Source: Pinus tabuliformis (lineage: Eukaryota; Streptophyta; Pinopsida; Pinales; Pinaceae). Taken from it: 64,000 nt of DNA. The DNA lies in NCBI GenBank assembly GCA_031772625.1, contig CM062818.1, positions 1,681,376,167-1,681,440,166 of the forward strand. The letters are read 5' to 3'. The notes under the pieces were generated by a model. The model was not told where the DNA came from, did no database searches, and saw only the letters and a program-made list of their open reading frames with translations. This document shows positions 33,353-45,300 of this stretch, one piece after another (the first letter of the stretch is position 1; every line of letters starts with the position of its first letter). A program made the translations under genes and the position numbers.

Positions 33353-34944
33353 TGTTGGAAATAATACTGAGAGGGGGGGGGTGAATCAGTATTATCACAT
33401 TAATAAAACTTTTTCAATTCCATAATCAGATTCATATATGCTACTTCCACAACTTCTTAAGATTAAGTTAATCGATCTTCAATGAGTGCATTAGGACATT
33501 ATCAACCATATTATCAGTTAACAGATGCAGTAACATAAAGTAGATCATCACACATAAGGCACACATATGAACACAATGATATAAGGTGGAAACCCAATGC
33601 GGGAGAAAACCACCTGCTGCAAGTCATCTCAATCTTCTTCTTAATAAGAAAATTCTTTTACAATATTTGTACTGGTGCAGCCTTATACCAGTACGGGAGC
33701 TACAACCCCCTTTGCTCTTGTACTAGCCGATCCATTTACTAGTACGCAGGCTACTACCTGCTACAATGCTCCAAAGATTTCTTTTAGCTCTTGTACTAGC
33801 TTAGATACTAGTACGTAGGCGCCGGCCTACAATCTTCTCCCTCTAAGTACCACGTTTCATCAATTTTCATACTGGATACATTGAGGCACAACTCATAATC
33901 TTGAAAGGCCACATTTCATCCAATTTTCATACTAGACCCAACAACAACATTGAAGCTCAAACAACCTTCAATCAACTGTAGTAACTAGATCAACAATAAT
34001 AGGACCAAACCCAGGATGCAACAATGATAAACAAAGATTTTAAGAGAAGGAAGCACCCTGCTCAACTGCTAGCCTGAGTCCGGTCTCACCCTGCTCAACT
34101 GCTAGCCTGAGTCCCGGACTCACCCTGCTCAACTGCTGGCCTGAGTCCCTGGACGCACCCTGTTCAACTGCTAGCCCGCGTCCCGGACGCATACTGCTCA
34201 ACTGCTAGCCTGCGTCCCTCGCTCTGAGTCTTTTGAACTGCCTGCGTCTCGGCGCACCTGAACCCTTCTGCGCCTGCGTCCGGCGCACCTGAACCGGTTC
34301 GCTCCTGCGTCCCGGACGCACCTGAGCCCTTACTGCACCTGCGTCTCTTTAGATATGAAAGATATTAAGACTTCAAGACTAACCCAAACAGTCAGATCTA
34401 CAGATCTGATCGTGCGCCATAGCGATCATAGTCCATTAGAAGATTCGCCTTCATAGATCTGGACTAGATCTCACCAAAAGATATTCAACAAAGATGGTAC
34501 ATAATCCAAATGAACTCCTTTGCTTTATATAGGCAAGCTTCTCCCCAAAACATGGAACAATACCACGAGCCGACACCATAGAAACGCAAAACCGTCGGCT
34601 AGATACCACACAAGAAACCCCCACGTGCTTTCCTCTGCCTTGATATGTGTGCACTGGGTGGACGCACCCCCTAAACGGCTGGCCTGCGTCTCTGGACGCG
34701 GGTTCTGCATGGATTACCTGCGGGGACGCACTTTCTGTAAGGTGTACCTGCGTCCTTCATAATTTCAACAATATTTGAACCTCTGCTTACAAAGAGCTTG
34801 CCATTTGATTCCTTTGAGCTATCCTGTAATATGTCACATCTGATATCTCTTCTGTAGATTCATCTGAATGTATATAAGTGAGATGATCTTCTATGAGAGT
34901 GTTGCCATCAAGTACAACATATGCATCATAATGCCAACAATCTT
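33348..34944 (+). mobile_element. 1587-bp solo-LTR-like insertion in element D RT
   Basis: The unit (33353-34939) begins TGTTGGAAATAATACTGAGA, ends AATGCCAACA, and is flanked by ATCTT on both sides (33348-33352 and 34940-34944). It interrupts RT coding that is continuous once it is removed. A run of eight G lies near the start (33373-33380). No gag or pol sequence was seen, so a solo LTR or a short non-autonomous LTR element is most likely. It is GC-richer than its host, with CG-containing minisatellites at 34054-34345. Confidence 0.85.
34054..34345 (+). repeat. 34-bp minisatellite (CACCCTGCTCAACTGCTAGC) and related GC-rich repeats
   Basis: Five units start at about 34054, 34087, 34121, 34156 and 34190 (periods 33 to 35). 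They share CTGCTCAACTGCTAGCCTG and then vary as GAGTCC or GCGTCCCGGACGC. The array runs on into shorter repeats of the GCGTCCCGGACGCACCTGA type up to about 34345. A related phrase recurs near 34660-34755. Confidence 0.85.
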
Positions 34945-35980
34945 TTCTTACTTTATTCATGGTCATGTAGAAGTTTACATGGGTTATTTTGCTGTCTATG
35001 AAAATAATTTTGAAGAAGCTCTTGAAAATTAGAAAAAGTTCCCATTATATGCAAAGAAGCAATCTTTCATTAAGTCATGAAAAGTGTTTTATGGTGTTTA
35101 ATGAGGGGACTGTTTGGGTCACCATATTTGATGTGATGGAATCAAGGTGGTTGCATCTAAGGTAGAGGTAATTTCTAAAATTTTAGTTCCTACTTGTCAA
35201 TGAGATGTTAGAATTTTTCTTGGTTTTACAAGATATTACAAGAGATTCATAGAAAACTTCACAAAAATAGCTTCTCGACTCTTCAAACTTCTTACAAAAG
35301 CTTGTGATTTTGTTTGGAATTCTGACTGCTCAAAAGCATTTGAATCATTGAAATAGAAAATTATTGAAGCACCATTTTTAAGAGGGTCAAATTGATCTCT
35401 CCCATTTCATATCTCAATTGATGCTTTAGTTACAGCTTTAGGAGATGTACTAGGAAAAAAATACTTGACTCCTTATTCTATTTATTATACAAGTAAAAAT
35501 TTCACTCCCGCATATTAAATTATACAGTAACAGAAAAAGAGTTTTTAGATGTTGTTCATGCCATCAATAAGTTTCGACATTATATTATTGGGTATGAAAC
35601 TTTCATTCATACAAATCATTTTGTTATTACGTATTTAATGAATAAACCAATTAACAATGACAGGATTACTAGATGGTTGTTACTATTAAAGGAATTCAAT
35701 ATTACCATTCTAGATAGGCGAGGAAAAGAAAACATAGTCGTGAATTTCCTTTCCATGATGTAGAAATATAATGTTGATACTCCTGTGATTGATAATTTTC
35801 CTAATGAATGTATTTTTGCAATGTCTACTAAAACTACTTGGTTTGCATATATTATTAACTATACGGCTACAAGAAAACCACCCCCCACAACTATCAGCCA
35901 AATAAATACAGAAAGTCATCAAAACTAGTGCACCTTACTCATGGATAGAAGGAGAATTATATTGAACTAGACTTGATATG
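34945..35980 (+). pseudogene. pol: reverse transcriptase second half and RNase H of element D
   Basis: RT resumes with FIHGHVEVYMGYFAVY. The catalytic box that should read YMDD is YMGY here (34976-34987), so both metal-binding Asp are lost. Then FLGFTRYYKRFIENFTKIA marks the thumb/connection. RNase H is represented by ISIDALVTALGDVL, PYSIYYTSKNFTPAY and TNHFVITYLMNKP. Stops are frequent (for example near 35031, 35136, 35356 and 35517). Confidence 0.82.
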
Positions 35981-37183
35981 ATCATCCAAAGATGTGTCCG
36001 AGAAGATGAAGTACCAAAGATACTAAAAGCTTCCCATGATGAACCATGTGGAGGACACTTCAATGATAAAAGAATTAAATACAAAGTACTTCGTTTGGGA
36101 TACTATTGGCCTTCTCTTTTTGAGGATGCCGAAGGAATATGTCAAAAGATGTGATAGTTTCCAAAGGATGGGAAAATCCATTCAGCTATATGAAATTCCT
36201 CTACAAACTCAGGTACTTGTAGGGCCTTTTGAAAAATAGGCTCTAGATTTTGTTGGTCCAATCAATCCTCCATCTAAACAAAAAAGGTGTATTCTTGCTT
36301 GTACAGATTAAGTTACAAAATGGGTAAAAGCTAAGCCACTTCCTTTTTCTACTGAAAATGTTGTAGTTACATTTCTGTTTGAGGATATTTTCACTCGTTT
36401 TGGTGTCCCAGGGGAAATTGTGACATATCAAGGTGCTTAATTCACATTTAAGTTGGCACAAAAGATTATGGAGAAATACAAGCTCAAACATCAGAAAATC
36501 CACTCCATATCGTTCACAAGGCAATGGGAAAGTGGAGCCTACCAAAAAGGTACTTGAAACTATCCTGACCAAGACTGTACATTTGCACAAAAGAGATTGG
36601 GCAAAAATAATTTTGGAGGCACTTTGGGCATACCACACCACATGGAGAAACACTATTGGACATACTCCTCATGAGCTTGTCTATGGAAATCAAGTTTTAC
36701 TTCCAATTGATTTCCATGCGAAGACTTTTAAAACAAAAAATGTTGGGGCTTGATCTATGTGAAGCTCAAAAACAAAAATTGGCACAATTAAATGAGCTAG
36801 ATGAGATCTGATAAGATGCCACACAAAGAAAAAATATAATCTGGCAACAAAGAACCAGGTGGCATGATAAGTTCATCAAAGTCAAGAAATTCAAGCTAGG
36901 TGACTGGGCTCTTCTTTTTTATTCTAAGTTTAAGGATTTTCAAGGAAAATTTTAGACACATTAGCTTGGTGCCTATGAAATATATATTGTTTTTTATGAT
37001 GGAGTAGTTAGAATTAAGACTATTGATGAAGAAAATACTACCTCCCTTGTTAATGGGCATATGTTAAAATTATATCATAAACCCCTTACGAGAGAAGCAA
37101 TTGTCAAATATTTGCGAAAGGATGTTGAGCTGAGGTTAGTGAGAAGGGAAGATTCTTCTTCCTTATCACTAAAAGAGTTATAA
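35981..37183 (+). pseudogene. pol: integrase of element D
   Basis: The zinc finger starts with KASHDEPCGGHFNDKRIKYK and WPSLFEDAEGICQKM (about 36025-36150). Its first Cys is replaced in an area with frame changes. The core is broken into several frames but keeps VDPINPPSKQ-like spacing, VTKWVKAKPLPFSTENV and YRSQGNGKVEPTKKVLETIL (about 36500-36560; the expected Glu is present). The C-terminal part contains HDKFIKVKKFKLGDWALLF and ends LSLKEL with a TAA at 37181-37183. No chromodomain. Confidence 0.8.
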
Positions 37184-38010
37184 TTTCTTTCTCTTCTAAG
37201 AAAAAAAACATAAATAAAATCATAGTTATGAAAACCAACAATCCTCACATTTCTATGCAAAAAATCTTAGCAAAAAACAAGGGATCCTTGGCAGCTTAGA
37301 TTTTCATATCTCCCCTCTTCTTTTTTCCATTTTCTTTTTTCATGCATTTTTTATAAAATAAACTTGTAAGGTTATAACAACATCATCAACAAAGAAGCAT
37401 CATCAACATTGTCAGAAATAATCATCATAGGTCATCGACATCATTAGCACCAATAAGGATCAACCACATGAACAACATCAAAATATTAAGTTAAATTGAG
37501 GAAGTAGCTATGAAATTTGCAATTTTCTGGAGCTTATTTCAAATTTTGCAGCTAGTGATGCACCTGCAAATCCATGAACACTTCAAGTCACCAAAAGAAT
37601 TTCAGATCTGTAGAAAAGACAACATTGATGTTAAAAGGTATGTAATAGGATGTTAAATTATTTTTCATTAAAGAAACAATAAATCTATGATCTACTGAAT
37701 AATGATGATACACCCTTCATAATGATGAGTGAAAATATGACCTAATTTACAGTCCTATTCCAATACTCACACCCATATCCTAATCCATTATGTCAAATCC
37801 TCTCTGAACCATTTGAACTCCTAATGGTCCTGAAGGATCAGATCTTTTAAATTGTGGCAAATCATGAATGTATAAGCTAGTGTTCTATTTGGAATTGAGC
37901 ATTGCCTTAAAATTTTATCCTACTCCAACCATCCAATTGCTTCATTCCATCACCCATCTCCATTCATGTTTGTCGAAAAGAGGTAGTTAAGGGATTAACT
38001 TCTCTATGCA
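37184..38010 (+). other. spacer between integrase and the extra ORF of element D
   Basis: About 830 bp of AT-rich sequence with no recognisable domain. Direct ATC-type short repeats occur near 37380-37480. Confidence 0.5.
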
Positions 38011-39612
38011 ATGGGTGTCATTGTTCATTTTGAGCCAAATGGAAAGAATTTCCTCAGTGCTTCTCAATAGGTTAAGGATGAGTTACAGAAGGAAAGGTGG
38101 TTTAAATTATTTAAAAATTTCGATGGCTATGAAATTGAAGTGACTAGGGAGTTTTCCAGGGCATTCGATGGTATGGAGGCAAAGATAGGTAACAAAAGTC
38201 TGAAGATTACGGAGTCCTTCATAGCAGAGGCTACATAACTTCCTCACCATGGTGAAAGCTAGTTCAAAAGTAAAATACTTAAAGGTGAACATTGGAAAAC
38301 ATTTCTACATAATTTGAACATGGACACATCAACCTTTAAGAAGGGAAATTCAGTCACAACATTCAAATCCAAATGGAGGATCATGTTGCTTGTACTCCAA
38401 AAGTTTATCACTTGTGAAGGTAGGTATGTAACCCTCATTTTCTACCATGAAAGATTGTTAATGATTTTTTTTAGAGGAAAATAATTAAAAATCACTACTA
38501 TTTGATTTGGAGTTTGAAGAAAATGGCCTTTAATATGCAAATATATTATAGAAATATTGATAGGGTTTTGTATCACCATGGATTGGTAAAAGTTTTTGTT
38601 AAAGCACATTTGAAATATGTTGGTGACAATTGGAAAGAATTTATAGTTAGAAGTCACTTCATAGAAATCTCATAAGAAGAACATTCGAAAACCCAAAAGA
38701 GTCGAAGAACATCTCAAAACCCTAACCCTAAAGCTGCCATAGAAGAAAATGAGGGTTTGACAGTCAATGAATCAGAACAAATGAAAATTTTTAGCAAAAG
38801 AAAGATAGGATGATACTCCACTCAGTAAGTTTTTAGAAAAAAATAAATAGAAAAATAAGAAGCAAGATGTTAGAAGAAAAAAAGTTGGCCAAAATACTAA
38901 GCAACCTGAGGAAGATCCAAAGAAATTACAAAATCAAGGAAGAAAGAGGAGAATTATGACAAAGGTAGTGGAATTTGAGCAAAAGTTAAGGAGAAGCAAG
39001 TGAATTTTCAAGCAACCAACACAACAAAACTCTTTAGAGACTGTTAATATTGAGGAAGAATATATTGTTGACATAAGAGCAGCAACAAAGTCCTCATTCT
39101 GTCGGAGTCCAACAAGAAAAACTCCCGAAATTGATCCAAGCCAACAAGAAGTCTATGAATACTTGGAGACTTTGGAACAAATACCAGATAAGAAGGTAAA
39201 ATCTCTTGAGGAAACTCAATTTCATGAAGAAGTTTCATATGATGATGTTCCTATAGTTAATTATGAGGTCCATACTACTACTTCTCAAGGAGAACAAGAT
39301 ATTGTTCATACTCTCAAACATGACATTTATTAGTTAGAGGTATTAAATAGACACATTAAACAAGAAAATGAAATGCTCAAGATATAGAATGAACTTTTGA
39401 AGGCATAAAACGACACTATGTTGATAAGGACGTGTTACTGGTACAAGAAGAATAAAAATCTCAAGGCGAACAACAAAGTGCTCATAAATAAGACTAAGGG
39501 GCTATAAGAAAAACTTCTCATGATAAAACCCAAATGGTCAACCAATGTAAAAACCATAAGGAAATCAACCAACATGAATGTGTTAATTCAAGCCTCAGAA
39601 GCGGCACAGTAG
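38011..39612 (+). pseudogene. extra ORF between pol and 3' LTR of element D (accessory protein of unknown function)
   Basis: The coding stretch opens with an ATG at 38011 (MGVIVHFEPNGKNFLSAS) and reads in one frame to 38487 with three stops. Motifs: REFSRAFDGMEAKIGNKSL, ITESFIAEAT, FKSKWRIMLLVLQKFITCEG, YVTLIFYHERLLM. After a frame change it continues with LIWSLKKMAFNMQIYY and RVLYHHGLVKVFVKAHL, then Lys/Arg-rich NLS-like blocks (GRKRRIMTK). The C-terminal half is acidic and ends in a Leu/Asn/Lys-rich probable coiled coil (LEVLNRHIKQENEML). I recognise the middle as a type seen downstream of pol in plant Athila/Tat elements; its role is unknown. It occupies the place of the env-like gene. Confidence 0.68.
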
Positions 39613-39670
39613 TAAGGATATTTCTTCAATTTTGACATTTTGGTGCATGAGGACATGCAACATCCTCAAT

Positions 39671-39679
39671 GTGGGGGAA
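39671..39679 (+). other. polypurine tract of element D
   Basis: GTGGGGGAA directly before the 3' LTR start TGTTGAAGTCC. Confidence 0.75.
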
Positions 39680-40778
39680 TGTTGAAGTCCTAAATTGTCC
39701 TCCTTTTTGACAACCTTTTTACCACTACTTCCATCTTTTTCATAATAATTTTTCTATATTTCCAAGCTACCAGGTCATTTTGGTCATGCTCAAACACATT
39801 AAAAGGTATCATTTATTCATGGCTTATAATTTGTATTTTCTTTGTGAAAATTAATGAAAACATTCCTATAGCTACCGAAATGAACAAATTCTGTAGCTAA
39901 CTAGAAATTTTGCATCTCAGTCCATGGTTAGATAGGTTTCTCCGAGACAGAAGGTGAATAAGAGATATGGATAGAGACCAAATGTTGAGCATATGGATGA
40001 CCATTTATTGCACCTCGCTGGCAAATCATAGAGCATGAGAAATTGGTTGGTCAAATGAAAAGTCAACTCAGATTCCAACCATCTAATCCTCACACAGAGT
40101 TTGAAGGTGATCAATGTGATCAACAAGCGAGAATGGAATTGAATGAGAAAAGATTGGATCCAAAGCAGAGGATGTGTTAAAACGAAATTTTCTCATGATT
40201 TGCTCTTATCGTAGCAAATCATGAGAAGTACGCTTTCTATTGTCATTTGAACATCTAGATGTCATTTTAAAAACTAGTTTCTCGGCTCGAATTGTTGAAA
40301 TATGTAACTAGGTTCGGTCTTCATAATGACATATGTAATTGTGATTTTATGTATTTAATGAATAGAGAACAAAGTAAATTTATTATTTGTGTTCTTGAGG
40401 CACGGGTTTCATGCTCAAGGGAAACTTATTTTTAGGAAAAGCACCCATTGAGTGCTTCTAAGTTCATCATAAAGTCAATTGCGTCATTTTCATATATTGA
40501 AGACCCATTCGGGTATGTTACATATTGTAAAGAAAACATTATTGAGTCAAAATAGAGTCAAAAGACCCTCCAAGACCTCGTCATGGCACTAAGATCAAGT
40601 TGGCCTACATGAAGGGACAAGTCGGCTTAAAGATAGCAATTTGTACCCCTCGCAAGCCTATAAATAAGAAGGAATTTGACCTCATTTGGACACTCACTCA
40701 AGCAAGTCCAACCTCCATAAGATAGAAGCTAGAAAAGGACGAATAAGGAGAAGAAGAACAAGTTCAAAGTTTTGGGCC

Positions 40779-40812
40779 TCTCTCTCTCTCTCTCTCTCTC
40801 CCCCTCTCTCTT
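40779..40812 (+). repeat. CT microsatellite
   Basis: Run of CT dinucleotides, slightly interrupted by CCCC in the middle, inside the 1086-bp insertion. Confidence 0.9.
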
Positions 40813-40847
40813 TCTTTCGTTAGGGTTTCTACAATTACTGGGCAAGA

Positions 40848-41010
40848 CAAAATTATGAAGCCACATCGAAGTTGTGAAGCTGCAAGGTTGAAGTTGTGAC
40901 GCTGCAAGGTCAAAGTTGTGAAGCTGCAAGGTCGAAGCTATGAAGTTGCTTCTAGGTCAAAGTTATGGAGCTTCTAGGTCGAAGGTGTTGAAGTTGCAGA
41001 AATTATTGTT
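40848..41010 (+). repeat. minisatellite on the theme GAAGCTGCAAGGTCGAAGTTGT
   Basis: Five to six degenerate units of about 25-30 bp with the shared core GAAGCTGCAAGGTCGAAG. Later units change to GCTTCTAGGTC. Confidence 0.75.
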
Positions 41011-42413
41011 GGGGCTGAAGTTGTTGGAAGGTCGAATTTTGTTGCTAGGATCCATTCAAGAAGGAAAAATTTGACTTGGTCTTGGAGGGTCTTGGTCTAG
41101 GGTTATAGGTCTTGAAATTCGTAAATTGAAGTTCTATAAGAAGAAAATAATTCTGATGGGTTTTCCTCTCAGTTGTAGAGGTTTTGGCCCTGGTTGATCA
41201 CCTACATCTTGTGTCCTATTGTCTCACTGTTCTTTATGATTTGTTAGTTGTTTGATGATAGAGAACACTAATAATAAAAAAGGAAAGAATAAGTTAATCG
41301 AGTGAAGTAAAAATACATCACAAGCAGTTATCAAAGTAAGAGAAATCACCTAATCTAGCTGCCCTAGATTTCTTAAAATGAATGTCTTCGAAGTTGTTAG
41401 ATTAGGATGTTATAAATTGTTCTGCAAGGAAAAATAATAATAAGTTTTGATATTGTTTGTAATTGTTGCTCAGATTTAAGACTTTGCTTTAATACAATCA
41501 CTATGTTGTTCATATATTGAAAATGTATTCGTGAGTTAACTTGTTGATTTGAGTTCGATCACGCTTAAGCTCGACAAGAGGCCCCCCTGAAGAGTTTGTG
41601 AGACTGTATTTCTATTTCATTTCTTTTACTGAGCATTAGTTTCATTCTGATTTGATTTCTGAATTGCTTTATTTCTTCATTTCATTCCATTAATTGTTAG
41701 TATTTAAATTTGTTATGCAGTAGGTTGAGCATTCTTTTAAAAGATAGAAACACTAAAAATATTTCCTTTCTTAGTTGTTTACTTGAATTAATAGCTTAGT
41801 CTCAGATTTAATGTTACTTTGGATTGGTTCTAGTTGAAATGGTGCACACTAGTAATCTTAGCAAGACTCGACTTTCCTTTCAAAGTTGATTTTAATTTTA
41901 GATTTTGAATTGATGAATAACATAGATTTATATTCTGTTTATTAGCATAATGTTTCAATTTTGCTCTGTATAGCATTTCAATTATGTCATTAGTATAGAA
42001 CTTCAATTCTACTCATTAGCATAGAATTCCAATTCTGCCCATTAGCATAGAATTTCAATTTTGCTCATTATTTCGAGTTCATTCATTAAAATGGGATTTC
42101 AGTTTGCTTTAATAGTATAAGTTTGATTGTTCATCTTGCTCTTTAGAATATAATTTCAATTCAAGTTCTTAGCATAATTATTTTGATTCTTTGACTAGCA
42201 TAGTTGTTTCCGAAAGTTTCAAGAAAGAACATGTATGCTTATTTAACAAGAATGAATTTTGAGTAATTGCATTTTACATTTCGCTTTAAATTTAGAACAC
42301 TTAATAAAAAATAATCCTCCTAGCATATATAATGCACATACACTTCACAAGTACACGAACCTTGGTTTGACAATTTAATGACATAATTTAACTATCAATT
42401 AAATTAACCAACA

Positions 42414-44350
42414 TTTTCACATTGGTCGTGATTATTTAGTACTATCTAATTATGTAACTACTCAATGTATTTGTTTTTGGGAGATAATGTTACACAAAGT
42501 TAACATGTTGCATGCATAATACTACATTACTCTATTACTCGGTAATAAGTAATTAAATTACATTATATAATCATGCAATTCCCCACTATATTTGTTTTTT
42601 TCCCACATCATGCTATACTTAAATTTTATTTTTCAGGCATACTACATTACTTAGTAAATTAACTAAGTAAATTTATACTTGGTTTGTTTTCACTGTTATA
42701 AAATCATGTAATTCTTTGGTGTATTTGCTTTTATGTTTAAATCATGCTATGTTTTAAGTTATTATCCCTAATAGCAATTAGGTACATTGCATTCATTTTG
42801 TCATCCACCTTTATTAGTTTAAAATGTGGTTGTAAATGTGTGTTTGTTTGTTTTGTTTTGTTTTGTTTTTTTTTGTTTTTGTTTTTGTTTTTGTTTGTTT
42901 TGTTTTGCTTTTATGTGAAACATAGTGAACATGAAAATTAACGTTAATGTGTAATGTATGATGATTTTTATGTCCAATTTTTTTTAAAACATGAGAATTA
43001 GTAACTCATTAGAGTGATCTAAGCTAGGCTTGAGATCAATATTTTTGAGGTCTTAATCACAAAGGTGTTTGTTCATCCTATTTCCATTAATGTTGTTTGG
43101 CATTTGGCTAATTTTATGCTAATAAGCATCAAGTCTAGTCCCTCTAAGGACACTAGTCTACTCCAATGAGTTTATTAGGAATGCCATCAATGAATGTAAG
43201 AGTCTACTCCAATGAGTTTATTAGGAATGCCATCAATGAATGTAAGGAAGAATCCCTTGGGTTCCCCACGAGCTTTATAATCCATATGAAAAGCCATATA
43301 TGATCTCTCCACGGGAATTTGTTAATCCAAAAATAGTAAGTCAAACTTCAACCTCAACTAAGCTAAAACTAGATATCTCATAATGAAATCTACCTTGAAA
43401 CAATTACTTTGAACTAATTAGGCTAACCCAGTAGGCAATCAACACACACAAATTATTATTTTTCCTAGGAAAATCTTGTGGAATCCCTCACTTCCTGTTG
43501 ACGGTGTTGGAACCCGCCACCATGTAAGGGGGTCTCCCTGATGCGAAGTCCCAATGAGACCTCACATCATTTGGTATAGGATCCCTTCTAGAAATATGGC
43601 TCGACTGCCATTGTTCTTAAAGATTTGCCTTGGATGCAATAATTAACACAAGAGAGCAATGTACATGTACTTTTGAATGAACAAGTGAGTATGTCTTGTG
43701 AAACGCTCAATTGCAAAACGGAACAAGGTTTTTTCACAGGAAGGAAACAAGAGTGATTCTATAGGAGAAAAGTAATAGTAATATTCTAATAAAGACACAC
43801 ACACATACATACGAAATAATCGTTAATCAACTAGCGAAATAGTTTGCATAACAGTAACGATCATTAAAACAAGTACAACACACATGCAACAAGATAAGGC
43901 ACCAAAGCCAATGAAATAGTTTAATTTCTTTTGTACAAAAAGACAAAAACATATACCATAAACATTTAAAGAATAGTCTTGCAACATTTACGATATACAC
44001 ATGAAAGTGTGTTGGATCAATGAGCTTTGAATATTAAGCGAATGTTCCAAGATACATTGATACAATGAACACCACTAGCTCCAATAGTGAAGTGTTGAGA
44101 TACCACTTGCTCTCCAAAAGAACTATCTTCTTATCTAATGCCTAGTGGGAGAAGCCAAGGTGAAAAGTCATTTGCTTGAGCTATGAGGGTGTATATATAA
44201 CAAATGAGGTGACTGTTCACCTCCCTTGTGACTCTTGAGATCCCCTCATGACCCTTGAACTTCCACATGAATTTTCAAATTATCATGAGACCCTTTGACT
44301 TCTACCTGACTTTTCACATTCTATAGGTGACCTATGGACTTCCAATTACT
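42414..44350. other. unassigned sequence with simple repeats
   Basis: About 1.9 kb with no recognisable coding. It includes a TTTTG/TTTTTG-rich stretch at about 42842-42912 and a perfect tandem duplication of 46 bp (43155-43200 and 43201-43246). AT-rich remainder, possibly old LTR sequence. Confidence 0.5.
43155..43246 (+). repeat. perfect tandem duplication, 2 x 46 bp
   Basis: Two identical 46-bp copies beginning AGTCTACTCCAATGAGTTTA. With no differences between the copies, this is a recent duplication. Confidence 0.95.
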
Positions 44351-44892
44351 TTACATTTCTCATTTTATTGAAAATTACATAATTACATGCACAAATGATG
44401 TGGCACATGATGACTCATATGAACCTTGAGATGACACCTTGACAAGACATGACTTGACACAGATGACATGGACTTGGTGGTGATGAGCCAATGTTAAGTT
44501 TCTCCTCTTGCTACTATCTTTGTATCTTCATGAAAGATGTTGCATGTCCTTTCTTTTTCTCCTCCAAAGGGCTTGGAGATAGGGAGTCTTCACTATGATC
44601 TTGATTCTTCATTTACTGTTGCAATCCAGTGTCCCTTCATCTTCTTTTTCAATGATGATCTTGTCTTCACTACTTTATTAAGTGTCTTCCAATATAGTCC
44701 CCTTCTTCTCATTTATGGGCATCATCTTGTCATGTTAAGATAAGGTACCTTCAAATGAAACTCACTCATGACAAGATGACATTAGTCCTGAAATATCCTA
44801 GTCTAACTTCCTCCATAAAAATTATTGATTGGTTTGGAACTAAGTACTGGATCGGGTGAAAGTCTTAGAGATTGTGCAATGTACAGTGCTAG
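44351..44892 (+). repeat. dispersed repeat R1, left copy (542 bp)
   Basis: Closely similar, in the same orientation, to 53779-54318. Both begin TTACATTTCTCATTT and end near a CAATGTACAGTGCTA-like phrase. The copies lie on either side of chromovirus A2. No coding potential was seen. This may be part of an LTR. Confidence 0.85.
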
Positions 44893-45300
44893 AGGGCAGG
44901 AGTGAGGGACTGAGGCTTTCACTTGCGAAATGTGAAACAAATGGAGGCCTGAGGAGCAAGATTCCACAATTGAGGGTCATAATGAGGTAAGCTTTCCCAC
45001 TGTAACTGTGTAATGCACAATTTTGGAGGCAAACTGGGCAGCTGGATTGCATAGTTGTGTAGTTCAACAAAGCAGAGAGACAAATTGTTGACTATAATTG
45101 AATTATGCATAGAAAGAGGTTTACTGGGAGGTAGGATTACATAGTTTACAGGAGCATGAGGTAGTTCTTGAGCACTTTGACTGCACAATGCACTGTCATC
45201 AGAGGAAGTGACTGTGCATTGTGTAGTTCCTGGAGGCAGGGGTGCAAACTATGGCTTGCAACTGCGTAATGCGCAGTTCTAGAGGGGAAGAGTGAGTCTA
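44870..45300 (+). repeat. degenerate repeat on the theme TGCGTAATGCGCAGTTCTAGAGG
   Basis: Four or more diverged copies spaced irregularly (for example near 44872, 45003, 45178 and 45263), often followed by GGCAGG or GGGAAG. It starts at the end of R1 and stops before A2. Confidence 0.5.

Larger units (their letters stand above)
40288..41383 (+). mobile_element. 1086-bp insertion in the 3' LTR of element D, LTR-like with a PBS-like relic
   Basis: The insert starts TGTTGAAATATGTAACTAGG at 40293. It is flanked by CGAAT (40288-40292) and TGAAT (41379-41383), a 5-bp duplication that differs by one CG-to-TG change; the uninterrupted left LTR has the site once. Near its right end, CACAAGCA is followed by GTTATCAAAGTAAGAG, which resembles LTR end plus TGGTATCAGAGC primer site. 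It also contains a CT microsatellite and a 25-30-bp repeat array. It is most likely a partial LTR element. Confidence 0.65.
27574..42413 (+). mobile_element. Athila/Tat-like Ty3/gypsy element D with three insertions
   Basis: Two long direct repeats (27574-29095 and 39680-42413) flank gag, protease, RT, RNase H, integrase and an extra ORF. The primer site TGGCATCGTTGTCGAGGA fits the TGGCGCCGTTGCCGGGGA type used by Athila and Tat groups. Gag and RT also have the Athila/Tat look. Three later insertions interrupt it (29370-29802, 33353-34939, 40293-41378); without them it would be about 11.7 kb. The coding sequence is strongly decayed, and the outer target duplication could not be identified in the AT-rich flanks. 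Confidence 0.88.
39680..42413 (+). repeat. 3' LTR of element D (with a 1086-bp insertion)
   Basis: Begins TGTTGAAGTCCTAAATTGTCC and follows the 5' LTR to about 42384, apart from the insertion at 40293-41378 and an extra segment of about 55 bp near 41545-41600. The last 30 bases before CCAACA (42413) differ from the 5' copy, so the exact outer end is uncertain. Confidence 0.8.

Noticed and set aside
34451..34762. Overlapping ORFs on both strands rich in Arg, Cys and Pro
   Set aside because: They come from the GC-rich part of the inserted 1.6-kb unit; no motif, and both strands are open by composition.
40729..40929. ORF with a run of Arg-Glu repeats
   Set aside because: The repeats are the translation of the CT microsatellite; no conserved sequence around it.
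42744..42941. ORF rich in Phe/Cys/Leu that looks like membrane segments
   Set aside because: It is the translation of TTTTG/TTTGT simple sequence.
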